Notes: generated by a model not told the origin, from the sequence alone. A stretch of DNA of 64,000 nt from Hyposmocoma kahamanoa (GCF_003589595.1 NW_020654422.1:8325516-8389515), one strand, 5' to 3'. Counted from the stretch's first letter, positions 33,501 to 44,645 are shown. A program made the numbers and translations.

Positions 33501-34350
33501 ATTTTTTTCCTACAGTGAAGACCACATTAAACTTGACATTTTGGACCGTTTTTCCGTTATCTTAAGTTGAATTTAAATCTTAAATTTTAATCTTATTTTT
33601 AATCTTTATTTTTTAATTCTATAGTATGTTTACCTTACTTGATCTGTTCTATTTGTAATTATTACCGAAATTCAGTACATATATGCGATATTGCATTTAA
33701 ATCTGTCATTATGAAAGGGATATAATATTAACAACTGAACAAAAATAAAACAATATTTCTTATTTCAAACAATACGATTTGAATGAGTGGACATCTTTTG
33801 TATACACGCGGTGGCTTGAGCGAGCCTTTGAATTCTGATAGAGAATGCTAGCCAATTTGTTCCACTTTTGACTGCATCCAATCAAAGCTTTTTCAATTTT
33901 AGATCGCTGACGAATGAGAATGAAACGAGTGCGATAAGAGCGATCATCGCACGATGGCATCGCGCACTCACTCGTGCCCACTGCCGCTGCCGCTGGCATT
34001 GCGCCTTTTGTATTTCACAAATTACTCTTAGCAAAAATAATTGCCTGTGTTCTTGTTGTTTAATCAATTTCTCCAAAGTGTTCTAGGACAAATACGAAGC
34101 CTCAAATAAAACTTTATTTTTACGACTGTTTTAACGACTTCGTTAAGATTGCTGATAAGACTCTTTAACCTCAATGCTTTATCGTAAGATTAGACTTACT
34201 TTTTAGGTTCGGGTTTGTTAGAGCAGTTTTATCCGTCTCCATTTGTCCCCTTCAAAAATTATAAAATTCAAACTTCAAAACGATTTGAATACCTACTGTT
34301 ATTATTTCTCGTCAAATATTTACAAAGAATGATAAGTGTAATTTTAATTA
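30566..34350. other. unassigned AT-rich DNA, about 3.8 kb
   Basis: I see no gene, RNA or repeat. Open frames at 30830-31117, 33070-33348 and 33760-34086 show nothing recognisable. Confidence 0.4.
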
Positions 34351-34451
34351 TATAGCCCCTGTTCCTTTCTGCATAAGTTTTGCTTATAGTGCCCTTATCG
34401 ACCATTGGGCTATACGAGAAGAGCACTATAACCAGTGCAAGCACAGGGGCT
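34351..34451. repeat. short nested fold-back
   Basis: The outer arms 'agcccctgt' (34354-34362) and 'acaggggct' (34443-34451), and the inner arms 'ttatagtgc' (34384-34392) and 'gcactataa' (34423-34431), are exact. The 100 bp may be a small MITE. Confidence 0.5.
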
Positions 34452-34732
34452 TTTTAAGTTCAGGTCCTGACTCCGGATCAGCCAGTGTATACGGTCGTCA
34501 CAGACCGATTTTACTGACTTCACCCGGTTCTCTGGGTTTGTGCCTCGGTATCCTCCTTATTTTCCAGATAGGTAACGGAGCTGTAGGCACGCTCACTTCC
34601 TGTATCAATGACGAAGGGCTTGGCTCGGACGCCCACCGTACTTATCGGGGAGCCCGTAGTCTCCCCGGAACTTCCTATATCTAGGGTCAATAGATAGGAA
34701 TTTTTTAATTGTACAGTTGTCACAAAATAATT
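34452..34732. other. unassigned DNA
   Basis: I see nothing recognisable. Confidence 0.4.
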
Positions 34733-35019
34733 TAGTAGCAGTAGAGCTCCTTGTGAAAGAGTTTGTCCACTGAAGTATTGCCACCGAACATTAATGTGAC
34801 CATTACTGCGTTTCAGTTTTGAAGGGTAAGGGTGCTGGTGAAATTACAGGCACATGGGACTTGTCAACTTATGTCTCAGGGTGACGGGCGCAGTGGCAGT
34901 ACCCCTCAGATCTTTGCGTTTTAAAGCTCTGAGTGACACTGCTACTGTTATGGACAGGCGTGTCGCTTGCAACCAGACTCACAAAGTGTTTGTCCCGTCA
35001 CTTATCATAAAAAAAAACA
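34733..35019 (+). repeat. lepidopteran interspersed repeat, second good copy
   Basis: It is collinear with 20997-21340 ('agtagcagtagagctccttg', 'ggcacatgggacttgtcaac'), with a central deletion of about 50 bp. Confidence 0.75.
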
Positions 35020-35360
35020 TAGCCAAAGAACTCCGGCTCGAAACAAAAGAAGTCAAATAGATATTGAGTCATGCATACTTACTCTTTTTTTTCTCTAAAA
35101 CAAATATACATAACCTCCAGGGAACTCGGCACAGGAAGATGGGAACCGATTGCATTTACCAACTGGATATTAGAAAAGTGGTATCATATTTTATTGTACT
35201 GCTTTTTTATCTCTGGTATTTAAATGTTACAGTTTCTTCTGCTGCTTCAAAGCAGGTTTCTAATAAACATATTATATATATTATTAAACATTACATACGT
35301 TGTTCTAATCCCAAAGTAAGTAATTAAAGCACTTGTATTATGAAAATCGACGACAGTACT

Positions 35361-35530
35361 ACAAACACCCAGACCCGAGACAATATAATAGTCGCACCAT
35401 AAACTATTAAATAAATAAAATAGAAAAGTTAGTTTTTCAACATTGACCCGGCATCGAACCCGGGACCTCAAAGATGGTGACATCATGAAAACCTGTGTGC
35501 AAGCCACTCAACTACCGGAAGTCGTCATTA
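35361..35530 (-). mobile_element. tRNA-derived lepidopteran SINE
   Basis: On the minus strand the head has an A box TAGTTGAGTGG (35504-35514) and a B box GGTTCGATGCC (35450-35460, one mismatch from consensus), and the body runs toward lower coordinates with the inverse of 'cccagacccgagacaatat'. I recognise this as a common lepidopteran SINE that differs from the ones at 16.3 and 38.2 kb. Confidence 0.8.
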
Positions 35531-35596
35531 TGGTTAGTCATGATGTAGATTTCTAATATGGAGTAACGTTTGTATGATAAAATAATAATAATAGAT

Positions 35597-35880
35597 CATT
35601 GACTTACAAATAAATGGACGACGGGTCTAATACAAAAACCACGAAAAAAATGTCCCAAGTCAACCTATTTAAACGTAGTGACATGTAAAGGAATATGAAA
35701 AAGCTAAAACGTTGAATTTGAATTGTAATGTCATCGCAGTACTGTCTAATTTTGCTTGCTTCGCTGCAGTCGAACAAACGAAGACTAAGCGTGAATGTCG
35801 CTCTGTGTACGATTTTAACGCCCTATAAGTTCGGACACTTTTTAGCGCGGACCCGACGTCCTTATCATTGTAAGTCAATG
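35597..35880. mobile_element. hAT-like MITE, copy 2 (8-bp target duplication)
   Basis: This 284-bp element is nearly identical to 8290-8575, with the same CATTGACTTACAA ends. The flanking TAATAGAT is present exactly on both sides (35589-35596 and 35881-35888). The open frame at 35669-35929 crosses it and is not a gene. Confidence 0.9.
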
Positions 35881-35888
35881 TAATAGAT

Positions 35889-36264
35889 AAATGAGTGAGG
35901 GTAGTTGCGTACTTCGTAAGTATAGCCATTATATAAAGTACGGCTTTTACGCTAGTTAGACAATTAACAATTTACCTAACGACCAGAGTGCCCATACCAC
36001 AATGTTATAGTTTTCTCTTGTTTGAACTCTGACAGCTCCATTAGCAGCCATTGTGTGATGTGTTTTTATTAACTTTCTTATAAACATTATTTAAAAATAT
36101 TTGCCTCTCCGTAACAATATTGTCGATCTTATTGTACAATCAAATTAAGTTTGACATTTTAGACATTGCCGTTCTTATTGCAACGTTATAGAGTTGAATT
36201 TTAATCTTAACTGGCAATCTTTGATCACCTGACATCGTACGGGTACACTTAGTCGATACTCCAT
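35889..36264. other. unassigned DNA
   Basis: I see nothing recognisable. Confidence 0.4.
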
Positions 36265-36462
36265 TCAGGTATACTAAGCGCTTTTCATCTTTAATTATGC
36301 GCACAGACCAGGAATGGAATTTCCTGCCTGCGACTATGTTTCCGACGATATACAGCCCGAGTTTAATGTGCGACTGAAGAGGTATATTCTGAGTAAGCTC
36401 GTGGCATCGTAGACCCTATATTTGCTAAATGTAGCAGTCCAAGTCCATTTAATAAAAAAAAA
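36265..36462 (+). pseudogene. decayed LINE ORF2 C-terminus with poly(A)
   Basis: The plus strand reads TKRFSSLIMRTDQEWNFLPA then MFPTIY, similar in pattern to the remnant at 11691. Stops follow, then 'aataaaaaaaaaaaga' at about 36450, consistent with a poly(A) tail. Only the last few dozen codons remain. Confidence 0.5.
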
Positions 36463-36598
36463 AAGACAAAACTTGGCGTGTTCTTGACCCTGTAATGTAC
36501 CTAGTTGAAGCACTTTTTTGCAGAATAATTATTTTTTTTAATCTAATTCTCATATATTTATTTTTAAAACAGCCGCAGTGACCTGTATAGGCCTTTTT

Positions 36599-37054
36599 TT
36601 TTTTTTACGGGGAGGAAATCTTTATGGATACCCCTGAGCCCAGGGAGACTCAGGGGTTATATGGGGACTCTCCCTCCAGACTGGAGGGCCTACCCCACTA
36701 AAACCCCCCCGGGTTTCCCTCTCGCCGGTTGAGTCGGCGCCGTGGGATCAGTGAACATTCACCACGACGCCGCCCGGCCGCCCTAGCTTACGCCAGGGCT
36801 CCCGCGCCAACGGAGGGGCGAGTCGGTTGTCCTCCGACCCGCCCCCCAGACGAGTGAGGCCGTGCAATGCAGGCTCCGGAGTCCCTGTCCGGAGCCCGCT
36901 GGTCTCACTAGGGGATCAGGCGAGCAGCGAACTGCCTTCGCCTTCTCCTCGTACGTCTGCGCCGGAGCGGGTGCGCGTCGGCCGCGTCCTCGCGCACCCG
37001 CTCCGCGGCCTCCTTTTGCGGCATAACCTCTGCGCAAAAGGAGGCCACCGCCTC
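36599..37054 (-). mobile_element. 5'-truncated R1-like LINE 3' end with target duplication
   Basis: This 455-bp block is far richer in GC than its surroundings. On the minus strand it starts within the end of an ORF2, continues through a 3' non-coding region ('ggggttttagtggggtaggc') and ends in a poly(A) run (T-run at about 36597-36609). The 14-15 bp 'gacctgtataggcct' flanks it on both sides (about 36580-36594 and 37056-37070), as expected for target-primed reverse transcription. Confidence 0.8.
36908..37054 (-). pseudogene. R1-like ORF2 C-terminal fragment (about 48 aa)
   Basis: The frame reads WEAVASFCAEVMPQKEAAER and then a basic RRRRTRRRRRQFAARLIP end, stopping at 36908. This resembles the extreme C-terminus of R1-clade LINE proteins, which ends in a run of arginines. 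It is a 5'-truncated copy with no catalytic domain. Overlapping GC-rich open frames at 36783-37143 are shadows. Confidence 0.65.
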
Positions 37055-37135
37055 CCAGGACCTGTATAGGCCTGAAATGTTGGTATGTTTGAAAAACATT
37101 TCATTTCCTGTGTAACAATCGCGAAAACGTAACAA

Positions 37136-38204
37136 CTCGACAATAACTATTGTATATTATTTTAATCTAGTTAATAAACAGGATTCTTAAAGAGGTATAT
37201 AGTTTGAAATTTAGAGTTTAGAGCGATATTATAAAAGTTTGAGTTTTAGGAATTACGGTCGAAGATAATGTTTTAATATTAATAATTAATAATATTATGT
37301 AATTAATAATAATTTCAATTAAGGTTGTCATTTTGCATTCGTTATCAAATGCTGTTGTTGACTAAATTAGGTAACGTTGGGTATTTATTTGTTATTCTGT
37401 GCTTATCATTGTGATAATTTACTTTCTTATTATTTGCGGAAGCGATTAATACCTATGTTTATATTATTTTTTGTGTTTCTTTTAACATTGGATATTTCTA
37501 GGGCTTATGAAGTTCAGACCTCGGGCTGAAACGGGGTTTGTTGGAGGACGCACATTTGTTCTCATTAGGCACGCGTCTGCATTTGTTTTTCAACGCATCC
37601 CGTTTTTGTTGCACGAGAGAGGGACAAATGAGGGCATGAATGATGTCGACCCCTCTAATCGCGGGATTACCCAGTTAAATCCCGGTAGCCCGTAGCGGTG
37701 ACGGACTTCGGAAAAGCAGGCATTTTTTTTTGTGAACTACATCGGAGGGCAAATTCCGTCTGTTTTTATCAAACAGGGTGAATCATATAGTTGTAGTAGT
37801 AATACGTTGCAATGCGGAGCTAAATTGTTATATAATCATTGATGTTATAAGGGGAAATGGGCACATAAGAATAACGCAAGTAACCGTACTCATTTCTAAA
37901 ATAATTCTATTCACCTTTAACACTCACGTCCTTTTTAATCCTTTTTCCTTTGTTCCGTATATACCAAGTTTTCTTTCCAATTCTCCAATCTCACAATTCC
38001 CCGCTTTAAATCCGTTAGCGTTCCTGATGTTCCGTCCTTGGCGCTGGTGGCGTCCTCTATCAACTTGGTCCTTTGCTTTACAAATTTTTCGGTACTTCTT
38101 ACAATTAAAGAACGTATAATTAGGATAATATATAGTATAGCACAGTAATTGATATATTATAATTAAATATAAATTGAAATATGTAACTGTTAATGACATA
38201 GTGA
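37136..38204. other. unassigned DNA with a GC-richer block at 37500-37710
   Basis: A block at 37500-37710 containing 'cgggattacccagttaaatc' and 'ccggtagcccgtagcggtga' is richer in GC than its surroundings and may be an unrecognised repeat. The 62-codon frame through it has no family features. Nothing else is seen. Confidence 0.4.
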
Positions 38205-38462
38205 CTAAAAAGCCGCGGTAACATGATGGTTTGATTTATAGCAGAGGCCGTGGATTCGAATTCGGGCTCGTACTTCTGAGTTACCATAGTTACCAGAAAA
38301 CATCGTTATGAAACAGGCACGTCGAAGAAGGTGCACAGCCCTAGGAAAACGTGTGGACTTCCCAAACCCGCATTGGACCAGCGTGGCGGACTATGGCCTA
38401 AACCTCGCCTAAGAGGAGACCCGTGCTCAGCACTGGGATGTATTTGATGATGATAGTTATTA
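38205..38462 (+). mobile_element. tRNA-derived lepidopteran SINE, near full length
   Basis: A decayed A box (about 38217-38229) and a B-box-like GGATTCGAATT (38252-38262) are followed by 'aacccgcattggaccagcgt', 'ggcggactatggcc' and 'ctcagcactgggat', with a GATGATGATAG tail. It is the same family as the copy at 16319. Confidence 0.8.
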
Positions 38463-39188
38463 ATAGTTACTTAGTTGAAGATATTTCGAAACAAACATTT
38501 AATCTATTAGTATGAATGAAAGTTATTAATCTTGGTAACATCATAGATGTACATAACTCGCATCTCTGGTTAAAAAATGACTCAACTCACATTTGTAAAA
38601 TTTACTGAAAACGGTATAACAAGGGCTGAATTACGGCTACTGAGTATATCTGAAGAGTTATTAAATATATCCTAAATGTATTTATTTCAATTAATATTGC
38701 GCCCTCTATGGAAAAATGAAAGAATGCATATATAATGTGTCTGTGTTTCTCCGTATAAATTGCACTTTTTAAATAATATCACACCACATTTTTTTGCAGT
38801 AAATGGATATGAATTGTGTTTGTGTTTCACCGGGGATGGATTATTAAATCAATGTTTGTCTCTGTCTTTCAAAGTTTCTAACATTAAGTAATATCAGTTT
38901 ATTATGTAATTAATAGTGCCTTTCACATAGCTGATATAGGCGAGAATATTAACGGTTGAAATCTAGTTCGATTCACAGAACATAAACCGAACTAATGCGG
39001 TACGTGATGCGAAGTTTGAATAGCGACGTACACAATCACAAACTCCGGGTAAGATTTGTCTATGCTTTCATAAGAGTACTGACTGCAGATACTTCAGCAA
39101 GTTGTACACAGGCTGGAAAGTTATGATAATACGTTAAAATTTCTCAAGTCGTGAATTCCCGTGAGGAACGCCGCGTTTGCAGACGGCT
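38463..39188. other. unassigned DNA
   Basis: I see nothing recognisable. Confidence 0.4.
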
Positions 39189-39482
39189 ATATCGCCCCTT
39201 CATGGAAGAATGGCATAAGTGGAGTTACGTCAAAAACGTGTATTGCACCATTAGAATAATATAACCCACATCCTCTCTAATTCTTGCATCTCTATCAACT
39301 AATATTGTAAATATAACTCACATCCTCTCCAATTCTTGTAACTCTATCGATTAATATTGTAGATAGTATTACAAGAATTTATATTTTGTATAGAGTTTAT
39401 ATTTTTCTGTATTTAATAGAGCAATAAACATGTTTGTCATAACTGCACTTATGCCACTCTTCCATGAAGGGTGCGATATATA
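39189..39482. mobile_element. MITE with about 35-bp terminal inverted repeats
   Basis: The left end 'atatcgccccttcatggaag' and the inverted right end 'atatcgcacccttcatggaa' match over about 35-40 bp with a few differences. TA-rich flanks would fit a TA target. The interior contains an imperfect direct duplication of about 55 bp ('cacatcctctctaattcttg' and 'cacatcctctccaattcttg'). It is non-coding. Confidence 0.75.
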
Positions 39483-40185
39483 AGATTCAAGGCAAGACAA
39501 TAAATATATTGATCGTATTTTGTGAATGTCGTTACTGATTAGATCCGTAGAGGTCGAAATCTCAGCGCTTAGCTATTTATTGCCATCTGTTCAACTCAAG
39601 TTTGGGAGTAATCCATTTAAAAGTGTCAGATTAAAGGGGGTCGGGTGAATTTGCTTAGGCGGGTTTCGGTCAGCAATTTATGTCGGATCGCGCCACAGAT
39701 GTGGTGTTGGCCAAGCAGCCGGCTTGCGGCGCTGTTTATAACAACAAAGGCGGAGTAATTAAATACTTAGACACGAGCCGGGCCGGATAATACCGCTGTA
39801 CACAACTGGTTGGACAACTTTTGAGTACAAACAGCACTTATACCGATAATAATTGGCCTGTGGCCGATGAAGTTGTGCTTCGTAGACGTCTAGCTTGAGT
39901 TGTGGTCTTAAAAACGTTAAGGTTTTAAGGTTAAGGTTTTCGGCACACAAATTTGGATGATATAATCATTGGATGAATTTTCTATGCGTACATAAAATAA
40001 TTATATAAAATTGCAAAGGTCGTAGAACAAAACGTAATTGTACTAGTGAATACAAGGAGCTTCTAAAACGAGGCACTAGTTTATAGTGCCTCAGATTAAT
40101 GTGCTTTATGTTATTTAAGACGCGAGAATTATAGTTTTTGGAAATATAATAAATATCAATTTTATTTTTTTAATATCATGATGTT
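39483..40185. other. unassigned DNA
   Basis: I see nothing recognisable. Confidence 0.4.
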
Positions 40186-40925
40186 TTTTCGCTTATTTTT
40201 TGTGAAAATGCTCCACTAGTTTGTTATTATTATTGACACAAAGATCAAACAAACACAGAAAATTCTTTCGATTCGACTGGACTCGAACCAGCGTCTGTCA
40301 CCTCAACATAGCTACCGCTCTCACCAACTGGTTTCTTTTCTTGAGGAAGACCTTCTTGGGATACCTCTTCGCCGCGGGGACAGCGTAGAGGTTATATCTT
40401 CTACCGCCTAAAACCCGGTGAAAAACGGTGACCTTCTCGAGTGTTCTAGTGAGGTCTGGGATCTGCTTTGTGCACCGGAATCCCCCCAGCACCTGTGAGG
40501 AGCTATGTTCTCTCCCTCCTCCTATCGGAGGCCCACGAGGATCACTCCTCCAGCTAGATGGTTCCCTCCTTCGCGGGAGTTTGTGGAATCACAGCGCCAC
40601 AGTTTATTAAGGCACTAACTGCAAACCCAGCTCCTCGATTTTTTCGAAGGCGGGAGAAATCCCGAGCTCAGCAAGCTAGATGGTCCTTTCTAAGCCTCCG
40701 GTCCTCCAGTCATCAGTGTAACACACCAACCAGCTACGGATTAGCTCCTCCTCCTAGCTAGGAATAGCTGTGTTGAGGCGACAAAAGCTGGTTCGTGTCA
40801 GAACGGTCGGAATCTGGCATTCTCCGAATCTGATATTCTGCCTGTTTGGCATTTTGCGTTTCTGACATAATGCGTCAAAACGGTCAGATCGTCTCGATGT
40901 GTTTGTTCGATCTTTGTATCAATAA
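40186..40925 (-). repeat. tRNA-like fold-back cassette, locus 5, with GC-rich core
   Basis: The shared flank 'gtgaaaatgctccactagtt' (40202-40221) leads to 'acacaaagatcaaacaaac'. The minus-strand tRNA-like half (about 40269-40331) has a D-arm like CCAGTTGGTGAGAGC and a perfect B box GGTTCGAGTCC. An inverted second copy lies at about 40765-40920 ('tagctgtgttgaggcgac', 'gtttgttcgatctttgta'). Between them sits about 430 bp of GC-rich DNA (40332-40760) with no recognised protein. Open frames there (40298-40492, 40428-40761) are not supported as genes. Confidence 0.65.
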
Positions 40926-41034
40926 TAATTATACCTAATTGCCATCATAATAACAATAATTGGTTTTAATATTTTTAGACAATTTCATACAATAAGTTGT
41001 ATTGAATATCAGGATGTTTCACCGCCATGATATT

Positions 41035-41190
41035 TATTTATTTATTTTTTGTGAAATCACTCCACTAGTATGTTATAATTATTAAACAAAGATCGGACAC
41101 TTAGTAAGAATTCTCTTCGATCCGGCTGGATTTGAACCAACGTCTCCTAGCAACCGTTCCAGACGCTATGCCAACTAAGCAATTCTTACA
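41035..41190 (-). repeat. tRNA-like cassette, locus 6
   Basis: The shared flank 'gtgaaatcactccactagta' (41051-41070) and 'acaaagatcggacacttag' precede a minus-strand tRNA-like body at about 41118-41180. It has an A-box-like TTGCTTAGTTGG, paired CGTCT and AGACG arms, and a T-arm GTTGGTTCAAATCCAGC. The 9-bp 'gtaagaatt' (41104-41112) and 'aattcttac' (41180-41188) close the structure. Confidence 0.65.
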
Positions 41191-44035
41191 TTTCAAATTA
41201 AGGTGCGCTTGTTTAGTGGTGTAGAAAGTAAGTGTTCATAGTTGTGAGAGTGGAAGTCGACGCAGCCGAGAGTCACGTCAGTTGTTGATTTTGTTTTGCC
41301 ATGAGCCAAGTTTGCGAATAAACGTCGTTACTCCCAGAACTTCGGCCATCGGGTTCTTCCTATTATTAAACTTTTATCCAACTGGGCCGGGAGAGAAAAC
41401 CGATGCCGAACGGTTCTACTCTCCGAAACGATTGTACTTGGATCGTGACGTACGCAACGGCTTACAAAAGTAATAATTGAAATGTTTATGGCAGTTTTGT
41501 CCCGTAATCTTTACGTGCCTGGGAGATTAACGTTTGCATTATAATACCTAACACATCGAGTATGTAACCAGGAATAGAGACGAAATGTCAGTTAATTTGT
41601 TTGAAAACTATTCTGCCAAATTGACAATTGCGCTCCGATTGGCCAGCCGGAGTTCGGAACAATTAACGGGTGTCAATTGTTTCACTACAAATCGACCAGT
41701 TTAATTTGAGTTTTGCTATAATGGACGAAAATTGAAAAGTTACATATTTAATATTTAATTACCGATGAAATGTCTTCCCGTTTGTTTTGTAATTAGATGG
41801 TTTGCTGTTTTACCTACACCACCGAATGGAACAGCATGATATTATCTTTATTACAATATATACAAAATATTTTTGGAATATACGGAGTCAGTTGTTGGCG
41901 CTGTACTATTTCAGCTTTCTAATTTGTGATTTCAGCGCAAAAAAACTGTTGTAGACTTATAAAATTTGTATTTCGTCCATACAATTATGCTATTGTATTC
42001 GGCTAATATCTGAATTCTACATTTAATGTTAATTAGCTTTGTGGATTCTAAACGCAGCCTTATTTACCTGACAACCTCATCGCTAATTACTTTATGCCTA
42101 ACTAAGGCGCTGTCGAAATACGTATCCAAATCACGTTTCGGAGCTCAGTGTCAGTAGAGAATTGAATAAAGCGGAATATGTACAAACTTCCAAGTAATAA
42201 TTAGGCAAAACGATGGAACAGGTAAATATTGTCGATTCGCACCACGCGCAGGGCACACGAACCGCCTTAATCGCCTCCGCGGCTACCAAATAAGATCACT
42301 TAAATTCAGCACCCGTTGCCTTACATCTAGATTGCACTACGACCAGTATCGCTACCTATATGAACCCCAGAAGGTGTAATTACACAAAAGAAATTGAACT
42401 AAAGAAAATGTTTAACACAGCCTTCCGGCGGCCATTAGATCCTGCTGAATAAACTCGGAATTACTTAAATTTATTGGTTTCCTCTGTGTTAATAAGTTTA
42501 TTGCCAGTTACGCGTACCGTTACAACGGTTTTGTACGTGACTGGTATTAAAATGGTTCTATGTGGTTATCAAATTTTAACTTTCATGGCTATATCAAGGT
42601 ATAATTTGTCTAGACATGCACTACTAACCGAAAGAGCGGATTTAAAATTCTTCAGATTTTTTACTAAATGTTGTTTTATTCGAATTTTGCGTACTTAGAT
42701 GCCAAAAATCCGGAGTAGTGGTGGCCCGTTTAGCCATTGTATATTTACTATATACAATTGTACCTATATATTGCTTACCTATGAAATAAAGATGATTTAA
42801 GTTCGAGTTAAAGTTCAGAAATTACAAACATTCTCGTTAAAAACACCGCAAAGTAACTTAAACAATGTGTCTTCGGATATCTTTAGATAGTTCACTTAAA
42901 AGTTACGTTTTTGTTTGTAAAACTAAGTAACCTACATTATGATTTAAGTTAAAACTTAAACTAGACATTAAGAGCTGCAGTCGCAGTTAGTTTGCTGGGT
43001 ATATTTTTCAGCGAGCGGGTAGTAGTAGTGTTCTCGACGGGCCAACTGTGTAGCTTTATTGTCTTGGTTTGAATTAAAAAAGTTCTGCTCGATTGCTACC
43101 TTAATACATTGAACATATTTTGCAGTTACAAATGTAATGAAATGAAGTGAGTTTGTGGGATTCTTAGGTAGGTATATAACTTATTTTAAATTGTTGACTT
43201 ATATAACTTTATTTCGCAAACCAGCGAAACCTTGATATTTAAGATGACAACGTCAATAAAAACACATTATGTTGGGAACTAAAACGAGAGAATTTTATTG
43301 ACTATTATAACTGTGACATATAATGTGCAATTGTAGTTGTTAAATTTTGATATGGTTGATCTCAAGTACATTTAGAGAAAGCCTAATGGAAAAGACTAAT
43401 ATTATTTAAATCTAAATCTGTAGAATACTTGCTGTCGCCTTTGACGACCTCGGTTGTCCAGCGATTAAAACTGGGCTCTAGATGGCCCTAGATAGGCCCG
43501 GTAGGACCAAATTAAGTAACGAAATTGTTTTTTTTTATGTATTTCTTTTATAAAAAATAAGTGCGCATTTAATTATCATTTCCCTTGATTAAAAGTGCAT
43601 ACCTAAATAATATCTATTCACTCTCGCCTTGAAAAGGCCCAAGTATAAACCGGTCAGGGAACAAGTCTGCAGATAGGGAAATTGGTTATGGTTTAATTGT
43701 TCTGGGTTGTGCCTCGGAGCGAATTCCGTTGTACAGGGAATTCTCTAGTTTGAGACCAGGTAATTGGTGTGATATTCTGACACTATAATATTATCATTTA
43801 TTTATAAATCGTCTTAGCATTATTACTCGCCTATATTGAATCAATATTTGTGCAGGCGCTGTATAAAAAAAATAAAATAGAAACCCTCAAACAGCGCAGG
43901 TAATTATTAGTCTATCTAATAATTACCTAATTAAGTAACTATTAGTAGATCTATCACTTTTGCCATGATTTGTGTAAAAACGTGTGTATTATTAACTTTT
44001 ATATTTTAATAATTATATTAAATAGTATTAAAATA
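41191..44035. other. unassigned AT-rich DNA, about 2.8 kb
   Basis: No gene was recognised. Open frames at 41282-41473 and 42474-42698 lack domain features. Confidence 0.4.
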
Positions 44036-44645
44036 CAATAACTCTTGTGTTTTATACCGAATTATAATAAAAAGTTCTTTCTTGATAATGACCTTCAATA
44101 TCAGATTTTATAAAAAAAAATGTCATGTTAATTTGCAATTGTAATTTTCGTATGTTATCGATCTTAAATTGTTAGTTTAAAATTATTTAAAAGATTGTAG
44201 CTGAAATAAAAAAACAGGAAATATGTTGTCGCGCGCATGGCGATAGTGGAGCCATCTTTATCGGAATCTAAGAATGACATTATTTTAGACTAGAGGTGTT
44301 TTAAAAAAATATAATTTGTTTAAAAAAACGTATTACGGTTAATAATTTTGTATTTTATTAATCAATAACTCTTGGATTTTGTACCGAATTATAATAAAAA
44401 GTTCTTTAGTTGATAATGTCCTTCAATAATGGATTCCGTAAATATATTCGATTGCGTACTATTTAATTGTTAAGTTTTGTTAAAGAACATTTTACTGTCA
44501 TGCTAATTCGCAATTGTAATTGTGGTGTTTGATTGATCTTGAAATGATTGGTTTAAATTTACATAAAAGATTGTAGCTAAAGCCGAGAAACGGGAAAGAT
44601 GTTTCGCGCGGATGGCGATTGAGGAGCCATCTATAACGTAGAATA
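44036..44645. repeat. diverged tandem duplication, two units
   Basis: Unit 1 (about 44036-44270) and unit 2 (about 44363-44645) share 'caataactcttg', 'ccgaattataataaaaagtt', 'aaaagattgtagct' and 'ggagccatct' in order. Unit 2 has about 48 extra bases in the middle. Each unit ends in a GC-richer 'gcgcgcatggcgatagtgga' type segment. There is no coding frame. Confidence 0.7.

Larger units (their letters stand above)
36570..37135 (+). mobile_element. Penelope-like 3' fragment split by an R1-like insertion
   Basis: The parts on either side of 36599-37054 read continuously as the reverse complement of the Penelope 3' region at 22541-22680 ('cagtgacctgtataggcctg', 'gtttgaaaaacattt', 'cctgtgtaacaatcgcgaaa'). 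The fragment is therefore in plus orientation and was present before the R1-like insertion. Confidence 0.65.

Noticed and set aside
36783..37143. Overlapping GC-rich frames of 75-84 codons on both strands
   Set aside because: These are shadows in the R1-like insertion. Only the frame ending at 36908 resembles a known protein end.
37507..37695. 62-codon frame in a GC-richer block
   Set aside because: It looks like part of an unrecognised repeat. No protein family features are visible.
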